A stretch of 64,000 bases of DNA from DATARH01 sp036489765. GTDB taxonomy: Bacteria > Pseudomonadota > Alphaproteobacteria > ATCC43930 > CGMCC-115725. The notes under the pieces are model-generated. The model did no database searches. It saw nothing but the letters and a program-made list of their open reading frames with translations, and was not told the origin of the DNA. The translations under genes were made by a program, and so were the position numbers. The stretch lies in the NCBI GenBank assembly GCA_036489765.1, contig DASXFE010000061.1:8507-72506 (forward strand), read 5' to 3'. This document shows positions 59,859 through 64,000 of this stretch, piece after piece (the first letter of the stretch is position 1; each line of letters opens with the position of its first letter).

Positions 59859-62849
59859 ATGGGTCAGTTCCTGGGCTTCCGCCGGCTCTCGGTTCGCCTG
59901 CGGACCTTCGCGGGGTTCGCCGTATTGCTGCTGCTCTGCGCGGTGCTGGCCGTCACCTCGATCGTCGGAATGCGCTTTGTCGACGGGAGCGTCGAAGCCT
60001 CGCGCCTGAGCTCCGGCGACGCCATCTCCGCCCTGGAACTTGCGGGACACGTCAGGGAGCTCAACGCCGAAGTCAGCCGTTTCGCTCTCACGGGCACGAC
60101 CGCCGACGAAGACGCCGCCCGGCACCAGCTGAAGGCGACCGCGGTCGCCTTTGGCGGCATTGCCGAAGCCTCGGGCACGATCGATTCGGACGATATCCGG
60201 CCGGCGTTCGCGCAGTATCGCACGGCGACCGAGACGACTTTCGAGGCGGTGCACAATCGCTTCCGAGCCGGCGAAACCGTCAAGCAGGCAAGCAGCGAAC
60301 TCGCCAACGCAACGTCGGCGGTCGTGAACCGGTTGCTCCGTGAGCAGCGCAGCGAGGCGCTGCCCAACGCCGTGCGGCTCGACGAAAGCATGGAGGCGAG
60401 CCTTGTCGCGGCGACACGCTATTTCAATTCGCTCAACCCGGCCGACGCGAACGGTGCGAAGGCCCTTCTGAAGATTCTCCAGCGGGAAATCGAGGAATTG
60501 AGCCCTGCCTTGGGAGATGTCCCGGCGGTTCAACGAATTGCCGATGCCCTCCCGGGGATGACGCAGCGCTACGCCGCCGCGATAGAGGCGCTCATCAGCG
60601 CGACCGACCGCTATCGGGTCGCGACGTCGGAGCAGCTCGAAGCGGCCGGGGCGTTGAACGGGATCGCCAAAGACCTGGAAGGGCACAACCTCCGAGCGCA
60701 GGGCCAGATGGTGAGCGCGGCCACCCGGGCGCTCAGCGACGTCACGTTGGTCGACGTCATCACGGCGGCCGCGGTGCTGCTGATCGGCATTGCGCTGTCG
60801 TACATGGTGTCGCGCAACATCGCCGCGGCGGGCGAGCAGGCGGAAGAGGCGCGAGAGCAGGCCGAAGCGGCGAGCCGGGCGAAATCGGAATTCCTCGCGA
60901 ACATGTCGCACGAGATCCGCACGCCGATGAACGGCATCATCGGCATGAACGGCATCCTGTTGCGCACCGAGCTTACCGACGAGCAGCGCGAATGCGTCGT
61001 TGCCGTCGGCGACAGCGCCGATGCGCTCCTCACCCTGATCAACGACATCCTCGACGTGTCGAAGCTCGAGGCGGGCAAGCTCGATCTCGAGACCATCGAT
61101 TTCGACCTCGTCGACACGGTCGAGGCGACGGTGAGCCTGCTGGGCCCGAAGGCCGAGGAGAAGGGGATCGAGCTGGCGATCTTCGTCGACCGGTCGGCGC
61201 GGTCGGGCTTTTGCGGCGACCCGACCCGCCTGCGGCAGGTCCTCCTCAACCTCGTCGGCAACGCGATCAAGTTTACCGAAAAGGGCGGCGTCTCGATCGA
61301 GGTCACGACGAGCCCGGCCGACGGACAGCGGACGCGCGTGCGGTTCGAGATCACCGACAGCGGCGTCGGCATGCCCGAGGACGTGCGCGCACGGCTGTTC
61401 GAGAAATTCACCCAAGGGGACAGCTCGATCACGCGGCGCTTTGGCGGCACCGGGCTCGGGCTCGCGATCTGCAAAGAGATCGTCGAGCTGATGGGTGGCA
61501 CGATAGGGGTCGACGGCGAGCCAGGGCGGGGCAGCAAGTTCTGGTTCGAGCTGACGCTGGCGCCGGCCACGACGGCAACGGTGACGCGGCGGGAATTGCC
61601 GCAGACCCTTCACGGACTACGCGCGCTCGTCGTCGACGACATCGACATGAACCAGCGGGTGCTGACGCGCCAGCTCGACGCCCTGGGGATGAGCTGCGTC
61701 GCGATCGCCGACGGGTTTGGCGCGATCGGCGAGATCGAGCGCGCGTGGCACCAGGGCCAGCCGTTCGCCGTGGTGATCCTCGACCACATGATGCCGGGCA
61801 TCTCGGGTGAGATGCTGGCACGGCGGATCCGCGAGACCCCGAACATCGCCGAGACGAAGCTCATCATCGCCTCGTCCGCCGGCTCTTACGGCCTGTCGCC
61901 GGAGGTTCGGAAAATCGTCGATGTCGTGCTGACCAAACCGATCCGCGAGCAATCCCTGCTCGACGGCTTCGCCCAGCTCTTCGCAAAGCCGGGGCAGGGG
62001 GCACCGGCGGGCGAAGCGCGGACCGAACACGAGATCGCGCCGCTCCAGCCGCTGCCGTTGCGCCCGCTGCGGGTGCTGCTGGCCGAGGACCACAAGATCA
62101 ATCAGCGGCTGGCGATCCTCCTCCTCAAGGGTGCCGACCACCAGGTCGAAATCGCCGAGAACGGGCGGGAAGCCGTCGCGGCGGTGAAGCAGAACGACTT
62201 CGACGTCGTGCTCATGGACGTGCAGATGCCGGTTCTCGACGGCGTTCAGGCGACGCGGCAGATCCGGGACTTGCCGGCGCCGAAAAACGCGGTGCCGATC
62301 ATCGCGCTGACCGCCCACGCGATGGCCGGCGCGCGGGAGGAATATCTCGCCGCCGGCATGGACGATTACCTGTCGAAGCCGCTCGAGCCCGCCGCCCTCT
62401 TCGCGGCGCTCGCCCGCGTGTCGCACAGCGGCGGCGTCGAGCCCGGCCAAACCGCCGGCGCGCCGCCCACGGCGACGGTTTTCGACCCGGTGCGCATGGC
62501 GACGCTCGGTCGGCTCTTGCCGCCGGGGGAGACGTCGGAGTTCGTCCGGATGTTCCTACACAGCCTCCGCCCGCTCGACGCCCGCTTCGAGCAGCTCGTC
62601 GCCGCGAATGCCTTGGGCGAGCTGGCGCAGGAGGCCCACGCTGTCGCCGGCACCGCCGGCAACGTCGGGGCCGTCTGGCTCGCCCAGTGCGCCCGCGACC
62701 TCGAACACGCCTCCCGGGCCGGAGCGCCCGAGGGCGTTGTCTCCGCCGCTACTGCGCTCCGCCAGGCGGTCCCGGAAACCCAGCGCGAATTGCAGCGTTG
62801 GCTCGACGGCGCGGCGGCTGCTTCCTCGCCGGTCGCCGCAGCCGGCTAA
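59859..62849 (+). CDS. hybrid sensor histidine kinase with two receiver domains and Hpt
   Basis: 996 residues. Helix 1 at 17-38, a periplasmic helical sensor region (45-290), helix 2 at about 297-316. HisKA has SHEIRTPMNG with phospho-accepting His351; HATPase motifs are NLVGNAIKF (N box), DSGVGMP (G1) and GGTGLGLAI (G2). REC1 has Asp642 (ILDHMMPG); REC2 has Asp787 (LMDVQMPV). The Hpt domain has AQEAHAVAGTAGNVGA with His927. It is thus a complete phosphorelay in one chain, lacking only the output regulator, which is not in the window. The preceding solute-binding protein may be its periplasmic input. Confidence 0.93.
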   Translation: MGQFLGFRRLSVRLRTFAGFAVLLLLCAVLAVTSIVGMRFVDGSVEASRLSSGDAISALELAGHVRELNAEVSRFALTGTTADEDAARHQLKATAVAFGGIAEASGTIDSDDIRPAFAQYRTATETTFEAVHNRFRAGETVKQASSELANATSAVVNRLLREQRSEALPNAVRLDESMEASLVAATRYFNSLNPADANGAKALLKILQREIEELSPALGDVPAVQRIADALPGMTQRYAAAIEALISATDRYRVATSEQLEAAGALNGIAKDLEGHNLRAQGQMVSAATRALSDVTLVDVITAAAVLLIGIALSYMVSRNIAAAGEQAEEAREQAEAASRAKSEFLANMSHEIRTPMNGIIGMNGILLRTELTDEQRECVVAVGDSADALLTLINDILDVSKLEAGKLDLETIDFDLVDTVEATVSLLGPKAEEKGIELAIFVDRSARSGFCGDPTRLRQVLLNLVGNAIKFTEKGGVSIEVTTSPADGQRTRVRFEITDSGVGMPEDVRARLFEKFTQGDSSITRRFGGTGLGLAICKEIVELMGGTIGVDGEPGRGSKFWFELTLAPATTATVTRRELPQTLHGLRALVVDDIDMNQRVLTRQLDALGMSCVAIADGFGAIGEIERAWHQGQPFAVVILDHMMPGISGEMLARRIRETPNIAETKLIIASSAGSYGLSPEVRKIVDVVLTKPIREQSLLDGFAQLFAKPGQGAPAGEARTEHEIAPLQPLPLRPLRVLLAEDHKINQRLAILLLKGADHQVEIAENGREAVAAVKQNDFDVVLMDVQMPVLDGVQATRQIRDLPAPKNAVPIIALTAHAMAGAREEYLAAGMDDYLSKPLEPAALFAALARVSHSGGVEPGQTAGAPPTATVFDPVRMATLGRLLPPGETSEFVRMFLHSLRPLDARFEQLVAANALGELAQEAHAVAGTAGNVGAVWLAQCARDLEHASRAGAPEGVVSAATALRQAVPETQRELQRWLDGAAAASSPVAAAG

Positions 62850-63047
62850 TCCAACGCACCGCCTTCATCCCTCCGGCCGGGCCGCGGACATTTCCGCTTG
62901 TGCGGCAGCACTGCCGCGCTGGCGGTGTTTTGCTGTTCGATCCCCCTAAGCCAATGTACCTGCGGTCGAGCGAGGCGTATCCTCGCTTCGCGTTTCCGTG
63001 AGAACTTTTCGAGTTCGACGGCGATTAAACATCGAAGCGGCGGCACC
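62850..63047. other. intergenic region before the glycine-rich gene
   Basis: 198 bases between the kinase and the Gly-rich secreted protein. A perfect seven-base inverted repeat AGCGAGG/CCTCGCT (62969-62975 and 62981-62987) has a five-base loop; no T tract follows, so it is a weak terminator candidate at best. The leader before the ATG at 63048 is moderately A/T-rich. No gene is seen. Confidence 0.35.
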
Positions 63048-64000
63048 ATGGCTCTTATCGGCACGACTCCCCTCGGGCGAACCCGGCGATTCGTCGATGC
63101 GCCGCTGCGAGGATTGTTGCTTGCTGCCGTCGGCGCGGCCGCGCTGGTCTTTGCAAGCCCGGTCATCGCCCAGACAAGCGGCGGTAACGGCGGCAACGGC
63201 GGTGGCGGCGGTGCGGGTGGTACTGGCGGCACCGGCTCGCTGAGCGCACCCGCCGGCAGCGCGCCTGCCGGCGTCGCCGGCGGCGGCGGCGGCGGCGGCG
63301 GCTCCGGGACCGCGGGCGGCACTGGCGGTGGCGGTGACGGCGGGACGCTTGGCGGCGCCGGCGGCGTGGCGCCCGGCGCCAGCGGTGCGGCCGGCAGCGG
63401 CGGGTTGACCGCCGGCAATGGTGGCGGTGGCGGTGGCGGTGGGGCGATCGGCGTCTCGGTTTCCGGGGCGGGAAGCAACTCGGGCGCGCTCAACGGCGGC
63501 GCCGGCGGCGCCGGCGGCAGCGGCGGCTTTGGCGCCAACGGCATCATCGCAGGCACCAGCGGCGCCAACAGCGGCGGCGGCGGCGGCGGCGGCGCGGGCG
63601 CGCCCGGTGTCGTCCTCAGCGGCGCCGGCACCTCCTACACGAACAGCGGCCCGATCGCCGGCGGCACTGGCGGCAATGGCGGCGTCGGCGTCGGCGGCGG
63701 CGCTGGTGTCGCCGGGGCCAACGGCATTGTTGGCACGGACTCTGGCACTGCCGGCGGCGCCGGCGGAACCGGGGGCGCCGGTGGCAATGGCAGCAGCGGT
63801 GGCGACGGGGCGGCGGGCGCGGCCGGCGCCGTCGTCGGCGGCAGCGCCGCCTCCTACACCAACAACAGCTCGATCGTCGGTGGAAACGGGGGGAACGGCG
63901 GCCACGGCGGCGACGGCGGCGCTGCCGGTACCGGCGGTGGCGGCGGCGCCGGTTTCGCCGGCGGCAATCCTACCGCCGGTGGCGCCGGCGGCGTCGGCGG
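63048..64000 (+). CDS. large glycine-rich secreted protein, probable autotransporter passenger (partial)
   Basis: Open from the ATG at 63048 to the end of the window without a stop (317 codons visible). A signal peptide of about 41 residues ends in VIAQTSGG (A-x-A-like site at IAQ). The rest is dominated by Gly-Gly-x repeats (GGTGG, GGAGG) with inserts of the form SYTNSGPIAGG and SYTNNSSIVGG, about 70 residues apart. This is the look of beta-helix passengers of type V secreted proteins in alphaproteobacteria, and it recalls PE_PGRS-like composition. A C-terminal barrel would be expected beyond the window. Proline-rich ORFs on the opposite strand here are shadows. Confidence 0.75.
   Translation, partial: MALIGTTPLGRTRRFVDAPLRGLLLAAVGAAALVFASPVIAQTSGGNGGNGGGGGAGGTGGTGSLSAPAGSAPAGVAGGGGGGGGSGTAGGTGGGGDGGTLGGAGGVAPGASGAAGSGGLTAGNGGGGGGGGAIGVSVSGAGSNSGALNGGAGGAGGSGGFGANGIIAGTSGANSGGGGGGGAGAPGVVLSGAGTSYTNSGPIAGGTGGNGGVGVGGGAGVAGANGIVGTDSGTAGGAGGTGGAGGNGSSGGDGAAGAAGAVVGGSAASYTNNSSIVGGNGGNGGHGGDGGAAGTGGGGGAGFAGGNPTAGGAGGVG

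Noticed and set aside
58764..61613. 949-codon ORF antisense to dctP and the sensor kinase
   Set aside because: Covers two genes with clear family motifs on the other strand; its own translation has no recognisable domain.
62846..63905. Proline-rich and alanine-rich ORFs on the minus strand
   Set aside because: They are the complement of GGC/GCC repeats in the glycine-rich gene, which has a start codon and a signal peptide.
1..64000. CRISPR arrays, tRNA, rRNA, insertion sequences and attachment sites
   Set aside because: I scanned for regularly spaced repeats, cloverleaf-type and transposase/integrase signals and saw none. A covariance-model search was not possible here.

Overview
The window is 64 kb of GC-rich DNA (roughly two thirds G+C by eye) from a Gram-negative bacterium, most likely an alphaproteobacterium. 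It has an outer-membrane barrel, an OPX lipoprotein, a TRAP solute-binding protein and dense operons with ATGA, GTGA and TTGA start/stop overlaps. No rRNA, tRNA, CRISPR array, integrase or insertion sequence was recognised. Antisense and off-frame ORFs are very abundant, as expected at this GC.

Left edge (about 0.6-6.6 kb): three co-directional genes without a recognised pathway, namely an 880-residue protein, a small lectin-like beta-propeller repeat protein and a 545-residue protein. A GDP-L-fucose synthase gene runs the other way.

RiPP region (6.8-13.4 kb): this is the most notable part. A 54-codon gene on the minus strand (13194-13358), too short for ordinary ORF calling, encodes a peptide with an acidic/proline-rich N-terminus, a WxxP leader motif like the YxxP motif of lasso leaders, and the C-terminal stretch GNCGGIDGIYSSS. 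Downstream of it lie a SAM methyltransferase and an asparagine-synthetase homologue lacking the glutaminase cysteine (lasso cyclase, C-protein type). Converging on these is a coupled operon: HprK-like kinase, sulfotransferase, PqqD-like recognition protein (B1), transglutaminase-like protease (B2) and a PRMT-like methyltransferase. Together they form a complete lasso-peptide-type maturation set with an unusual set of possible tailoring enzymes.

Region 13.5-21.4 kb: a TPR/2OG-Fe(II) oxygenase, a propeller-like protein, three tandem phage-tail-collar (MdpB-like) proteins, a GNAT acetyltransferase, a DUF6916-like protein, an Asp/Asn beta-hydroxylase, a second sulfotransferase and a nucleotidyltransferase of the type often found beside lasso genes. 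This may be an extension of the modification system.

Exopolysaccharide region (21.4-57.5 kb): an RfaH/NusG-like antiterminator, a phosphatase, a WbuB-like glycosyltransferase and the initiating undecaprenyl-phosphate sugar transferase. These are followed by a long plus-strand array: OPX lipoprotein, outer-membrane barrel, secreted protein, ligase/polymerase, Wzc-type tyrosine kinase, methyltransferases, AsnB, Wzm/Wzt ABC exporter, about ten glycosyltransferases including a GT10 fucosyltransferase, an epimerase, FkbM, a second polymerase and a carbamoyltransferase. A minus-strand glycosyltransferase and an acyltransferase close it. The GDP-fucose synthase at 5.6 kb probably supplies the fucosyltransferase. 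Both Wzy/Wzc-type and ABC-type export parts are present, and no Wzx flippase was seen.

Right edge (57.5-64 kb): a GFA-family protein, a nitroreductase, a TRAP solute-binding protein without its permease beside a hybrid sensor kinase, and the start of a giant glycine-rich secreted protein that runs off the window.
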